Part shown: positions 34,496 through 43,824 of the stretch, piece by piece
How positions within the stretch are numbered: position 1 is the first letter of the stretch
How the letters are laid out: the number at the start of each line of letters is the position of its first letter
Origin: Bradyrhizobium manausense
GTDB lineage: Bacteria > Pseudomonadota > Alphaproteobacteria > Rhizobiales > Xanthobacteraceae
Length of the DNA: 64,000 bases
Reading direction: 5' to 3'
Assembly: GCF_001440035.1 (NCBI RefSeq)
Contig: NZ_LJYG01000047.1
Span: 233,347-297,346, forward strand
Notes under the pieces: generated by a model
Databases searched by the model: none
What the model was told of the DNA's origin: nothing
The model's input: only the letters and a program-made list of their open reading frames with translations
Position numbers and translations under genes: made by a program

Positions 34496-34966
34496 CTCCT
34501 CACCTCTGATGCCATGGCTTTCCCATTCTCAATAACGCTCGTGTCTCTGCCAAGTTTTCCTGGTCTGGAAAATTTCGCTGCTGTCCTGCGAAACAGCATG
34601 CGGGAGTAACAGTCGCGCGCACCAGATCTGGTTCGCTGTCACAGTGCGATGGATCCGTTGAGCGAGTGCTTGAGCCATCCCGAGGAGGTGCGGCTGGGTC
34701 AAAGCTCTGGCGGTTTTCGCGCGCAGCGACTCAAGGTTTCAATCCGAGAAGGTTCGGAAAAGCCAATATGCCCAGTCCAGAGCGAGCGCTCTAACATGCG
34801 GGAACATGCCGCCAAGCCGCCAAGGAAAAGGCCAAGCAGTTGTGAGAGCCGCTCCACCCCTGCACGCCGCCCTTTATCGCGAAGAGCAGATCAGCGGTGA
34901 ACCGCGGGCCAGGCGTAGCGGCATTGAGCAGGATCTCAACCAAATCGCCTCGGGCCCGCGCAACCC
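34496..34966. other. Intergenic stretch before the caspase-like gene
   Basis: About 470 bases. Open frames here show no recognisable motif or ribosome site, and no RNA or repeat was seen. Confidence 0.4.
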
Positions 34967-36790
34967 TTACTTCCTTCCCGCCATCATTCGGCCGAGGCAG
35001 GCGTTGAATGCCTGGGTATTCCCTCCGGCGCCATTCCGGCCATACTCCCATTTTCCGCTCGCGGGATCGCAGCGTCCGCCGATTTCGAGCGCGCACCGCT
35101 GACTGATGCTGATGCAGCGGCCGCCGCTCAAAGAGCGCCGTTCGGCCGGTTTGGAATCAATTGCCTCCGGTCTGGAGGCCAGCGGGCGCTCGGGCTTTCG
35201 CGCAGGCGTCTTATCGCTTTGGACGCACTCGCCCTTTTCGTTGAGAGCCAGTCCGCGCCGGCATGAGCGCCTGACGCAGTGATCGCCGATCGGCTCAAAA
35301 CCGCGCTCGCAAACCTGCGAGCAGACGCGGTCCCGCCTCGCCTTGATGGCGTCGAGCAGGTCCAGGCTGGCAGACTTGATGTCGAATTTCGTCCCGGCAA
35401 ACTTGTTGAAGTTGGAAACCGATTGCTGTGACGTAACGCTCCAGTCGTCATCTGATGTCGCAGTGAGGCAGCCGACGCGGCGCAGCTCCTGCTGCACCAG
35501 CTTGTTGATCTCCTGGGCAGAGCGGTCAGGTTGACCTGTTGCCGGCGAAAGAGCGGCCATCTTCTGCTGGTCGTCGGCGGTAAGCTGCTGGTTAATTGCC
35601 TGCTTCTCGTCCGACTTGGCAACCCCCTGTTCAGCCGCAGCTTCCGTTTCCTTCCGCTTTCGTTCGGCTGCTGCCGCCTTCGCCTCGACCTCCTGCTTCA
35701 ATTTCTCGGCAGCGATCCGGGCATCCTCGGCGGCCTTAGCCGCGGCCTCCGCTTTGTCTTGCACTGTCTGCTTGGCTTGGTCGGCAGCGAGTCGAGCCTT
35801 CTTCTGCTCAGCGATCCGGGCTCGTTCCGAAGCCGTTGCGCGCGCCTCTTCGGCAGCGATCCGATCCAACTGTCCCTGAGCAAGGCTGGCGTAAAAGCCG
35901 TCGGGGTATTGAGCTAAAAACGCAGTCCAGACTGCTCGGGTCCCCACCTGGAGCGCCAGCTCATAGTCCCGCCGGGCGGCAGTCTGTGGATTGTCCTGCT
36001 GCGGTGCAGCCCCGGAACTTGGCGGTACCAAGGAAACATCATCGCCCCCGAGGGAGCCATAGACGTAGGGCTCCTGCTTGTAGCCGGTTTTCTTTAGGAC
36101 GTCGTCGCGGACAAATCCAAATGCCTTGCGCAAGTCGAGGCCAGGCGTTGGGAGTCGTTGGACTATGGCCGTTGCAAACGGACTGTTCTTTGAATCTCCG
36201 TCTGATGCGGTTGATCCCGCCTTGGCGGCGAAGGCGATCATGGTGTTCGGGCTGGTCGGCTCGACCTTGGCAAGGCCCCGCCCGATCGCGCGGGAGGCCA
36301 CCGTCCGTTTCATAGACCTGGCGAATGGATTGTCTCGGCAGGCATCAAGGATGACAAGCCGCAGCTGTTTGGCAGGTTCGACGGCAAACAGAGCACGATC
36401 AAGTGCAACGGTCTCGTCTAAAACATCGCTATCGGTCTCCAGCGCGGCGTCGGTCGGGATCAGATAATTGGTCCCGTCGAGCTCGATGCCATGACCAGCG
36501 TAGTAGATGACCGCAACGTCGGCCTCCCGGGCCCGTCCACCAAAATCGCGAAAGGCCTTCCGCATCTCGGTAGCGTTCAGGTCAGTCCTGATGTCGACGG
36601 ACTCGAATCCGGCCTTCTTGAGCATGTCGCCGACCAGAGCGGCATCGTTCACAGGATTGATTAGCTGTGGCACGCTCTTGTAGGCGGAGTTGCCGAGCAC
36701 CAGCGCAACTCTATGCTCCGCCTGAGCAGAGCCGAGGGCGAGCCATGAGCAGGAAAAAAGGACGAAAAAAAACAGCCGAGCGGTATCCAT
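34967..36790 (-). CDS. Secreted caspase-family (peptidase C14) protein
   Basis: 607 residues with a signal peptide (about 1-24). The peptidase C14 domain follows: RVALVLGNSAYKSVPQL, the catalytic histidine in YYAGHGIEL (His100) and cysteine in ILDACRDNPF (Cys151), both intact. A long Ala/Glu/Lys coiled coil spans about 300-400. The C-terminus has Cys-rich segments (CSQVCERGFEPIGDHC, about 495-540) and ends in a conserved-looking CLGRMM. Such exported caspase-like proteins are frequent in rhizobia; their substrates are unknown. Confidence 0.9.
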   Translation of the reverse strand: MDTARLFFFVLFSCSWLALGSAQAEHRVALVLGNSAYKSVPQLINPVNDAALVGDMLKKAGFESVDIRTDLNATEMRKAFRDFGGRAREADVAVIYYAGHGIELDGTNYLIPTDAALETDSDVLDETVALDRALFAVEPAKQLRLVILDACRDNPFARSMKRTVASRAIGRGLAKVEPTSPNTMIAFAAKAGSTASDGDSKNSPFATAIVQRLPTPGLDLRKAFGFVRDDVLKKTGYKQEPYVYGSLGGDDVSLVPPSSGAAPQQDNPQTAARRDYELALQVGTRAVWTAFLAQYPDGFYASLAQGQLDRIAAEEARATASERARIAEQKKARLAADQAKQTVQDKAEAAAKAAEDARIAAEKLKQEVEAKAAAAERKRKETEAAAEQGVAKSDEKQAINQQLTADDQQKMAALSPATGQPDRSAQEINKLVQQELRRVGCLTATSDDDWSVTSQQSVSNFNKFAGTKFDIKSASLDLLDAIKARRDRVCSQVCERGFEPIGDHCVRRSCRRGLALNEKGECVQSDKTPARKPERPLASRPEAIDSKPAERRSLSGGRCISISQRCALEIGGRCDPASGKWEYGRNGAGGNTQAFNACLGRMMAGRK

Positions 36791-37017
36791 GCCTAGTCCA
36801 AATCGTCATGCCGCCAGAATATTCGGAGGGCTGTCGAAGGCAAGCACGGCGACTTGGCTTGATGACCAAAACAAATGTTAAGGCGACCGGCGGGCGTATC
36901 TGGTGGATCTCGGATTGCGGGAGAGGAGCGACTCAAATTCCAGTCAGGCGCTGCAGGCCGACATGCAGGGGACACGCTTGAAAACCATGGGCTTGAGCCC
37001 AAAGCAGGCTTGTTCAT

Positions 37018-37044
37018 AGAAAACGCCGCCAACTGAGGCGGCGT
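37018..37044 (-). terminator. Intrinsic terminator
   Basis: Arms acgccgcc (37023-37030) and ggcggcgt (37037-37044) around aactga, with an A-run at 37018-37023 that reads as T on the minus strand. It lies just past the stop of the Gly/His-rich gene. Confidence 0.85.
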
Positions 37045-37067
37045 CGAATGGTGCGGTTGGTTACGTA

Positions 37068-37313
37068 TTAGCGGTGATGCCGCCAGCCGTAATGATGACC
37101 GCGACCTCTACTCCATCCGTAGTGATGACCCCGCCCGCCATGATGCCCCCAGCCGTGGCCGCCGCCATGACCATGGCCACCTTTGACCTGGATTACACCA
37201 TTGTCCGAGCTTCCGAGCGCACTTGGAGAGGCTACTGGCATCGCTGACCCTGACACTACTGAAGAAAGAAAAAGAGCGGTGACAGCAAACCCATAAAACA
37301 ATTGTCGGTTCAT
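37068..37313 (-). CDS. Small secreted Gly/His-rich protein
   Basis: 81 residues with a signal peptide ending near SGSAMP. The mature part is almost entirely Gly, His, Trp, Tyr and Arg (GHGHGGGHGWGHHGG). Such tails can bind metal ions or associate with the envelope. A strong terminator follows. No specific function can be assigned. Confidence 0.75.
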   Translation of the reverse strand: MNRQLFYGFAVTALFLSSVVSGSAMPVASPSALGSSDNGVIQVKGGHGHGGGHGWGHHGGRGHHYGWSRGRGHHYGWRHHR

Positions 37314-37818
37314 CTCGTATTCCCTCCGAATCGACGCAACATGCGATCGAAGTAGTCAAATGTGAAAGGCTTCTGAAGTTCCGGGAAAAAACGGCAATTT
37401 AATTCCATCCCACTAAGGCAGGTTGCACGTTGCAAGTTGCAGAACGGGTGAGCTCGCGAGTTCGGCGGTCGGCTGAGAGCGGCGCCCGGTCCGACACGGG
37501 CGACGCAAACCTCTGACGCGCCAGGGTCGATGCCGCGGTCCGTTTGCGGGGGCCGCTGGCGGGGCCACCGGGCATCTATCTTCTGGGGAGGCCTTCTCGA
37601 TCTTGAACTAAGGCTCGGCGCTCGCGACCGTGTTGCAGAAGGGGTGAACGCGCACCGAAAGCTTGGCGCAGTTCGCTCGGGCTCGTACCAGGCCTTCTTG
37701 ACCGAGCCAGCGGCACTTGCCTCCGAAATTCGGGAAAACTAGGCAATTATCCTGCCGCTTCCGGAACCTTGCCATCATTCATGGGTTCTTGCATGCCGCA
37801 CATGGCGGCGAGGAGAGA
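37314..37818. other. Intergenic region between divergent small genes
   Basis: About 500 bases. Should hold the promoters of the Gly/His-rich gene and the DUF1236 gene. An open frame at 37530-37742 has no motif and no convincing start. Confidence 0.4.
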
Positions 37819-38166
37819 ATGATGAACAAGCTTCTGCTGAGGGCTGCGATGGCGGCGATGATCTCGACGGGCGCCATGGCGCAGTCCACCGTCGTCACCA
37901 CCACCGGCACGGGACATGCCGCCGCCCTACAGATAGAGCCCGAATACCGCACGAAGATCCACACCTACGTCGCCGAGCACAAGGTCCGTCCAGTGGAGAC
38001 CCGCGAGAAGATCGTCGTCGGCCGGCCGGTGCCGCGCGAAGTCGAACTCGAGGCGGTGCCTGCCGACTGGGGCCCCTCGCTCTCCAAGTACCGCTATGTC
38101 TACTCGGGCGAGCGCGTGATGCTGGTCGATCCGTCGACCCGCACGGTTATCCAGGAGATCGACTAA
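37819..38166 (+). CDS. DUF1236 secreted protein
   Basis: 115 residues from tandem ATGs preceded by AGGAGAG. Signal peptide up to GAMAQ, then a DUF1236 domain: YRTKIHTYVAEHKVRPVETR, VGRPVPREVELEAVPADWG and SKYRYVYSGERVMLVDPSTR, ending VIQEID. The domain is widespread and abundant in Bradyrhizobium; its function is unknown, with a periplasmic role presumed. Confidence 0.9.
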   Translation: MMNKLLLRAAMAAMISTGAMAQSTVVTTTGTGHAAALQIEPEYRTKIHTYVAEHKVRPVETREKIVVGRPVPREVELEAVPADWGPSLSKYRYVYSGERVMLVDPSTRTVIQEID

Positions 38167-38251
38167 TCCTTGCAGTAGGGGCGCTAAACGAATCGACCCG
38201 CCACCCCAATCCCCTGCCGATACCTGATTTCTCTTTTGCGAGCGGCCATTC

Positions 38252-38668
38252 ATGCCGATCATTCGTTATTTCGTCTTCGTCGGCGGACTGCTGTTAGCGC
38301 TGCTCTTCGCTGCGGACCGGTATCTGCCGGCGCCGGTTGAGCAGGCGGGCCCGTCCGAGCCGGACAGGACCATCATCCGGATCGCCTCGGCGAGGAGCCT
38401 GCCGGAGAAGATCGTGTTCGACACGAGTCCGCGCGCCGATTTGCCGACAATGGCGCAGGCCGATCCGCTCCCCGAAGAACCCAAGCAGCAAGTGCGGGAA
38501 GCCCTGGCCGCAATGCCTGCAGCGCCTGCCGTCGAGGTCAAGAAAGAGGCGCCCGCCCGCTCAGGCCCCCGTCCGCATCCGAAGCGCTGGGCAAAACTAC
38601 AGAAAAGGGCACCTGACCGACGTCTCGCCTTCGAGGGGCCCGGCCCATTTGCTGGCAGATGGTGGTGA
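38252..38668 (+). CDS. Hypothetical membrane-anchored protein
   Basis: 138 residues. One N-terminal transmembrane segment (YFVFVGGLLLALLFAA), then a Pro/Glu/Lys-rich extracytoplasmic part and a basic C-terminus rich in Arg and Lys. Short unstructured anchored proteins like this are common in Bradyrhizobium. No function assigned. Confidence 0.6.
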   Translation: MPIIRYFVFVGGLLLALLFAADRYLPAPVEQAGPSEPDRTIIRIASARSLPEKIVFDTSPRADLPTMAQADPLPEEPKQQVREALAAMPAAPAVEVKKEAPARSGPRPHPKRWAKLQKRAPDRRLAFEGPGPFAGRWW

Positions 38669-38693
38669 CGGAATGCTGCCGCGTGATGAAAAT

Positions 38694-38722
38694 GAAAAGG
38701 CCGCGCGTTCGATAGCGCGGCC
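38694..38722 (-). terminator. Intrinsic terminator
   Basis: Arms ggccgcgc (38699-38706) and gcgcggcc (38715-38722) with an eight-base loop and an adjacent A-run, read as T on the minus strand. It closes the Tyr/Gly-rich gene. Confidence 0.85.
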
Positions 38723-38746
38723 CTGCTGCATTCGGATCGAATGCTC

Positions 38747-39166
38747 TCACCAATGCTGGTAGTGCCGATGCCAGTGGTGCCGAACGACCGGATAGGAGCC
38801 GCGGTAATAGGCGTAAGCGGGGCGGACGACCCGACGATAGCGATAACCGTAGGAGGCCGGAGCCGTGTAGTACGTCGTCGTGTAGCCTCCGCCCCACCGA
38901 TACGGCTCGTCGTACCCGTAATCGTAGGCGTAGGGACCGCCATAATAGCCGGCGCTATAGTAACCCGGGCCCTCATAGTAACCATAGCCCGGTCCCCAGC
39001 CGTACGCCGAAGAGGCGAGACCGCCGATCACAGCACCCGCAACCAAGCCGCCGGCGATGCCTGGTCCCCATCCGCCTCGCCAGTGAGCTTCGGCAGGAGC
39101 CGTAGTGGCTACCGAGGCGAGACCAAGGGCGCCGACCATCAGCGCCGACATAACAATCTTCTTCAT
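38747..39166 (-). CDS. Tyr/Gly-rich secreted protein with glycine-zipper-like segment
   Basis: 139 residues from the ATG at 39166. Signal peptide ending APAEA, then a glycine-zipper-like hydrophobic stretch (GIAGGLVAGAVIGGLASSA), then a long Tyr/Gly repeat (GYYEGPGYYSAGYYGGPYAY) and a basic aromatic end. It resembles small envelope or surface proteins of alphaproteobacteria. It may be membrane associated; function unknown. Confidence 0.8.
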   Translation of the reverse strand: MKKIVMSALMVGALGLASVATTAPAEAHWRGGWGPGIAGGLVAGAVIGGLASSAYGWGPGYGYYEGPGYYSAGYYGGPYAYDYGYDEPYRWGGGYTTTYYTAPASYGYRYRRVVRPAYAYYRGSYPVVRHHWHRHYQHW

Positions 39167-39446
39167 CGAGTATCCTTTCGTAGTTCGAGCGCCCCGCCGA
39201 CAACGGGAATAGGTAGCAAATGTTTCTGCTGTCCCGGCGGCGAGCGGGCAAGTGATGTTCGGCACCGCGGGGCAGCTTCGCTCGAGAGAATCGATCTGAC
39301 TACTGGGGAAGGTCTGGTTCGGTTTAGTTCAGTTCATGGTGCGCCGCCAAAGCGCTCGATGTCATCGCCAGATGTGGCGAGTTAACTTTTTTGAATTCGC
39401 GGGGCCGCTTTCCGCAGTACGTTAACTCTTCTTGCCTGGGGGGCCC

Positions 39447-39647
39447 ATGTTCGATCCGACCACAGCCGCGCTCTTGCGCGCCGTTTTCCACGAAGTATGT
39501 GAAAACGTCTCGCGCTACGAAACCGGAGCATGCACCCACTTGGCCTCAAGGATGCTAGGGGCGGCTACGAACGGCGGTACCTCGCCCAAGAGGCTGAAGC
39601 AGGTTGGACGCGAGGCTCTTCAAAACGCTTCGGTGATGCAAGGCTAG
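39447..39647 (+). CDS. Small conserved hypothetical protein
   Basis: 66 residues from the ATG at 39447, soluble and helical, with VFHEVCENVSRYETGACTHLASRML and a basic C-terminal helix. The same general plan (HEVCE...A..L..A...G....L...G..AL) is seen in the product at 46315-46530. It lies 15 bases upstream of the next gene on the same strand. Function unknown. Confidence 0.55.
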   Translation: MFDPTTAALLRAVFHEVCENVSRYETGACTHLASRMLGAATNGGTSPKRLKQVGREALQNASVMQG

Positions 39648-39662
39648 GTAAAGGGGGGCGGG

Positions 39663-40070
39663 GTGAACTTCCAAGTCACTGTGCTCAAGATCCTGGTGAG
39701 CTATCCCGACGGGTTCGCCATAATGGCGGACCTCAAGCGCGATATGGCGATCCTGGCAACGAGCGGGCGCGACTGGGCCGAGCGGACCAAGCGACTCGCC
39801 GCTCGCGTGCCCGCACTTGACATCTTCTCGCAAGGTTTGGTCGAGCGTCTGAACGGCGGCTGGCGTATCACCGAGAAGGGGCGAGCTGTGCTCGAATTGA
39901 TGGAAGCAAGGCCTGCCGAGATAGGGACGCAGAACGCTGCACCCGGGGCGGAGCCTTCGGCTTCCGCCCCGTTGGCGTCGCCGCTTCTTGCGGCCAGGCG
40001 ATCTGGCAGAAGCCGGCGCCTGCAGCGTCGTCGTGCGGCACGTGAGCGGGGCCGTGCCAAAGCGTGCTGA
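39663..40070 (+). CDS. Winged-helix-like hypothetical protein
   Basis: 135 residues with a GTG start. The first 80 residues read as a winged helix: VLKILVSYPDGFAIMADLKRDM, then LVERLNGGWRITEKGRAVLELM. The C-terminal 40 residues are Ala/Arg-rich and disordered-looking. It may bind DNA, but no family was recognised with confidence. Confidence 0.65.
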   Translation: MNFQVTVLKILVSYPDGFAIMADLKRDMAILATSGRDWAERTKRLAARVPALDIFSQGLVERLNGGWRITEKGRAVLELMEARPAEIGTQNAAPGAEPSASAPLASPLLAARRSGRSRRLQRRRAARERGRAKAC

Positions 40071-40170
40071 ATGCGCGTGGTCTCCGCTGACTTCGCCTGC
40101 CCAGGAAACCGGAAACTTTGCCGACCGTCTTGAGTTGCCAGCGATTGGATCGGTCGCCGGGAGCGTGACG

Positions 40171-40380
40171 ATGGTCAATGATGCCGTCTTGAAGAATGCC
40201 ACGGAGACCGCCTGGACAGTTTACCGGGCGCGCCACCCCGACGTTGGCCCGCAGGACAGCCGACGCTGCCTTCTCGAACGCCATCTGCAAATGAGAGGGG
40301 AAGAGCGAGAGAGCGATACCGAAGAACTCGCCGGCTTCGGGATTGCCTACCTGGACCGGCTCCCCCAAGACGAATGTTGA
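40171..40380 (+). CDS. Small hypothetical protein
   Basis: 69 residues from the ATG at 40171; short helical protein with TAWTVYRARHPDVGPQDSRR and an acidic end. Same strand as its neighbours and 11 bases before a 38-residue membrane peptide. Function unknown. Confidence 0.55.
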   Translation: MVNDAVLKNATETAWTVYRARHPDVGPQDSRRCLLERHLQMRGEERESDTEELAGFGIAYLDRLPQDEC

Positions 40381-40391
40381 GGAGCCTGAGA

Positions 40392-40508
40392 ATGCTCGTC
40401 GCGCGCGTAGCCCGCGGAAGCACAAGGCCCTCTTGGACGCTGCTCGCGATCTCATTTATCATCTCCGCGGTCGCCGTGATCGGCTGGCGGACCGTCTTTG
40501 GTGACTGA
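40392..40508 (+). CDS. 38-residue single-span membrane peptide
   Basis: A short frame with a basic N-terminus (VARVARGSTR-like) and one transmembrane helix (LLAISFIISAVAVIGW). A gaggagcc stretch precedes the ATG. It ends four bases before the glycosyltransferase start, so the two are probably co-expressed. Confidence 0.5.
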   Translation: MLVARVARGSTRPSWTLLAISFIISAVAVIGWRTVFGD

Positions 40509-40511
40509 TCA

Positions 40512-41546
40512 ATGCGGATCGCCCAGCTTGCCCCGTTGGCCGAGAGCGTTCCTCCGAAGCTGTACGGTGGCACGGAACGGGTGATCGCCTGGCTGGTGGA
40601 CGAGCTGGTCGAACTCGGGCACGACGTCACCTTGTTCGCGAGCGGGGATTCCAGGACGAAGGGGAAGCTCCATGCCGTCTGGCCGCGCGCGTTGCGGCTG
40701 GGACGGAAGGGAGTCGATCCAAATGCCGCCTGCGCGCTGCTGATTGAAGTCATCGCAGAGCGCGCACGCGAATTCGACGTGATTCATTCACACGTCGACT
40801 GGCTGCCGCTGCCGGTGCTGAGCCGGACCGGCGTTCCGTTTCTGACGACCATGCACGGCCGGCTCGACCTTCCGGGATTATCCAACGTGATTGGCGCGTT
40901 TCCGGAAGCCCCCTTCGTCTCCATCTCGGACAACCAGCGCCGTCCCCTTCCGGAAGCGAACTGGATCGCGACTATTGCGCACGGGCTGCCACAGGAGCTG
41001 TTTAGGCCGTCCTACGAACCCGGTTCGTACCTCGCTTTTCTGGGGCGGTTAACGGCAGAGAAGGGACCTGAAGACGCCATACGCATCGCGCGCGCGGTCG
41101 GGATGCCGCTACGGATCGCAGCCAAGATTCCCCGCGCGGAGGCGACCTATTTTAAGAAGAGGCTCGAGCCTGAGATCGACGGAGAGAACGTCATGCTGGT
41201 CGGCGAGGTTGATGAAGTCCGCAAGCAACCATTCCTCGCGGGTGCCGCCGCCTTGCTGTTTCCGATCGATTGGCCCGAGCCCTTCGGCCTCGTCATGATC
41301 GAGGCGATGGCGTGCGGAACGCCCGTGATCGCCTATCGCTCCGGATCGGTGCCGGAGGTCGTGGAGGACGGTGTCACCGGCTTCATCGTGGACGGTGAGG
41401 AGCAGGCAATCGAAGCCGTCAAGGAAGCGGTGCGGCTGGAGAGAAGAACGGTCCGCACCCGGTTCGAGGAGCGTTTCGTTGCCAGTCGCATGACGAGAGA
41501 GTATGAAAGCTGCTATCACGAGCTGGTCGCTCGCGGGCGAAGTTGA
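40512..41546 (+). CDS. GT4-family glycosyltransferase
   Basis: 344 residues. The GT-B fold signatures are visible: N-terminal MRIAQLAPLAESVPPKLYGG with the Gly-rich loop, HSHVDWLPL and the C-terminal donor-binding segment EPFGLVMIEAMACGTPVIAYRSGSVPEVV with the family's EX7E pattern (about 256-264). GT4 enzymes transfer sugars from nucleotide sugars with retention. The acceptor cannot be told; no capsule or lipopolysaccharide genes adjoin. Confidence 0.92.
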   Translation: MRIAQLAPLAESVPPKLYGGTERVIAWLVDELVELGHDVTLFASGDSRTKGKLHAVWPRALRLGRKGVDPNAACALLIEVIAERAREFDVIHSHVDWLPLPVLSRTGVPFLTTMHGRLDLPGLSNVIGAFPEAPFVSISDNQRRPLPEANWIATIAHGLPQELFRPSYEPGSYLAFLGRLTAEKGPEDAIRIARAVGMPLRIAAKIPRAEATYFKKRLEPEIDGENVMLVGEVDEVRKQPFLAGAAALLFPIDWPEPFGLVMIEAMACGTPVIAYRSGSVPEVVEDGVTGFIVDGEEQAIEAVKEAVRLERRTVRTRFEERFVASRMTREYESCYHELVARGRS

Positions 41547-41625
41547 AGGCCGTGTAGTGGGAGGGCCGGAAACGCAAGCGACCCGCCCGGCGTGCCGGAC
41601 GAGCCATTCTGCAAAATCTATTCGG

Positions 41626-41706
41626 TCAGTGCATGTGAACCAGGAAATAGCCGACGCCACCGACTACCATGACGGCGGGAACGGCCCACAAAACCAAGAC
41701 AGGCAT
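41626..41706 (-). CDS. 26-residue membrane peptide
   Basis: Very short frame, one hydrophobic helix (VLVLWAVPAVMVVGGVGYFL) ending HMH, preceded by a strong ribosome site GGAGGAGAGC directly before the ATG. The clean ribosome site and wholly hydrophobic composition support a real small membrane protein. Confidence 0.55.
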   Translation of the reverse strand: MPVLVLWAVPAVMVVGGVGYFLVHMH

Positions 41707-41738
41707 GCTCTCCTCCAGTAGCTTGTCTTACTAAGCAA

Positions 41739-41966
41739 CTACTGCTCGGTGCAGACCTTGGTGGTCTTCACGGCTGATTCGGCTTCCACCTTGGTCTTGT
41801 AAACGCCATCCCCGACGACGGTCGTGGTCGTGGTCGTCGGCTTGCTGTCCACGACAGTGCACTTCTTGGTAGTGGCGTCGCGGACAATGTAGAACTCGGC
41901 TGCACTCGCGGCCTGGGTACCGAGGGCAAAAGCGGCCAGAGCGCCGCACACGATCAGCTTCTTCAT
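41739..41966 (-). CDS. Small secreted hypothetical protein
   Basis: 75 residues from the ATG at 41966 with AGGAGG upstream. Signal peptide ending ASA, then a mature part EFYIVRDATTKKCTVVDSKP, a Thr-rich stretch and a second cysteine near the end (VCTEQ), giving one likely disulphide. This compact secreted family is common in Bradyrhizobium. Function unknown. Confidence 0.75.
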   Translation of the reverse strand: MKKLIVCGALAAFALGTQAASAAEFYIVRDATTKKCTVVDSKPTTTTTTVVGDGVYKTKVEAESAVKTTKVCTEQ

Positions 41967-42079
41967 GGTGTCCTCCTCAAAGCAGTTCGTAAGTAGCACT
42001 GCTAACGAGGCGGGGTCGGCCAAAGTTCCACTTCTTCCCGGCGGTTACTCGCTGCTCGACCAGATGAAACGCCGAGCTT

Positions 42080-42331
42080 TCAGGTCGTGCACTTTCCACC
42101 GTCGATTACCTGAAGTCGGGAGCCGGCCAGCTTATCGGGCGGCACGATAACCGGCGTGAAATCCGTGTCCTGTCGGTGCGCGCGCTTGCAATTCGAGCAG
42201 ACGAAGAGATGGGCGATCGTCGTTGTACGATTGTCACGCACGAGTTCGGATCGAAACCATCTCATGGCTATGCGACAATTTAGACAGCTCGGATTGTCCA
42301 AGTGCCCCAAGGAATCCTTTAGTCGTTTCAT
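42080..42331 (-). CDS. Small zinc-ribbon-like hypothetical protein
   Basis: 83 residues from the ATG at 42331. Two CxxC pairs (PSCLNCRIAM and FVCSNCKRAH) set 31 residues apart suggest a zinc ribbon. The C-terminal part contains DFTPVIVPPDKLAG and a cysteine. Likely cytosolic. No function recognised. Confidence 0.6.
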   Translation of the reverse strand: MKRLKDSLGHLDNPSCLNCRIAMRWFRSELVRDNRTTTIAHLFVCSNCKRAHRQDTDFTPVIVPPDKLAGSRLQVIDGGKCTT

Positions 42332-42620
42332 CGCCGCGGGCCGCCCGTTTGTTGCGACATTAGCAGCTCGCAGAGTCCCGGAACGTATCAAAAGATACAC
42401 AAGCTTCAGTCATGCGCTGGATTTCGAAGGGACGCGGCGACGACGGTCAGTCCGAAGCTGTGGTGGAACGCGATGTCATGCAACAGGTAGGGCACTGCAC
42501 TCTATCCCGTTCGACTCAGGCTGCGACTCAAAGCCGGCCTGTTGATTAACCCGCGCTTGCCATTCCGCGAAGCAGCATTCCCTGCTCGCTGGAAATAATC
42601 CCAGCGTCAATCCCAGGTAA

Positions 42621-43624
42621 TTGCCGAGATTCCCCGATTTGGAACCGGAGGCCGCGTCGACTTCGGCGCTCGCGCAGTCTTCTCCGAGCACGTCAAGCTC
42701 AAACCCGTCGGCGACGCAGCGTCAGCAGGATTCCACATCGAACACGTCGCCATCGGCATTGACCACGTCAACCGGCACGTCGCCTGGATCCGCGCAGACC
42801 AATCCTCCGACTAATTCCGCTCAGACCAGCCTCCCTCCTCGACCGGTCAGACCGCGGCGGGCTCGTCGCTCAATTCCGGCAACGGCACCAATACGTTGCA
42901 GGCGCCTGCTTCGAACAATTCGACCGCCCAGGCTCGGAATCCCTCCAACCAGAGCGCGACGCCTTCGAACCAGGCGCAGACTAACTCGCCGTCGAGCACG
43001 AACAATCAGACGCAGAGCGCCAACTCCTCCTCGGGCACCAACCAAGCGAATCGCCCACGGGCGGCGGATCGACCAACACCGCGCAGCAGCCGAACAATTA
43101 GCAGAATGCCGCCGATCGTTGGTCGAACACCAACGTGAAAGCCGCGGTGAACATCAACGATCAGCAGCGGACGCGCATCAGCGCGTCGATTCGCACTTGA
43201 ACGCCCAGCCGCTGACCAACGTGAACTTCTCCCTGTCGGTGGGAACGGTCGAGCCGCGCGACGTACGCTTGCAGCCGTTGCCGGCCGAGGTCGTCGAGAT
43301 CGTGCCCCAGTATCGAGGCTACAAGTTCGCCCTGGTGAAGGACGAAATCGTCATCGTGGAGCCGCGATCCAGAAGGTCGTGACGGTCCTACCGTACTCTG
43401 TCCGCTCGACCGCATCGGCCCCGCTGCGCACTGAGCAGCGCAAGGTAACGTTTAGCGACCGCGATCGCGAGGTCGTCCGCAAACATGTCAAGGCGCGCCC
43501 AGTTGAACGCGAAAGTCGCACGACCGGCAGCACCGTTCGGACCGAGATCCGGACCGGCGAGCGCGTGCCAATCCAGGCGCTTCTCGCCAAGATCGAGGCC
43601 GCGCTAAAGCTGCTCGGCGCCTAG
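42621..43624 (+). pseudogene. Multiply frameshifted DUF1236 gene
   Basis: Pieces of one protein lie in different frames. A Ser/Thr/Asn/Gln-rich region starts in one frame, continues near 42896-43060 in another (SSTNNQTQSANSSSGTNQAN), and the DUF1236 core (NAQPLTNVNFSLSVGTVEPRDV, VVEIVPQYRGYKFALVKDEI) is back in the first. A further shift near 43370 leads to a second DUF1236-like part (VTFSDRDREVVRKHVKARPV). No signal peptide is found. At least three single-base shifts are needed, so it is decayed or poorly sequenced. Confidence 0.75.
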
Positions 43625-43824
43625 GATTCCGCCGCTTCCAAAGCCGACGAATAGCGCACAGCGAGCGATTTCTAAGCTAGTCCTGAAGGAATTTGCGCTG
43701 GGGACGAAGGCCCCAGCTCTGGGGCTAGGGGGGCTATGAGCTGGGACCAGTCGGGGTCGCCCCTTGGGGCAGGGGCACTGGGAAAACTTGGAAAAGGCGC
43801 TCTCGTTCCTAGTCACTGAGAGGT

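Noticed and set aside
42412..42552. 46-codon plus-strand frame
   Set aside because: Plausible start but no motif, ribosome site or neighbour support.
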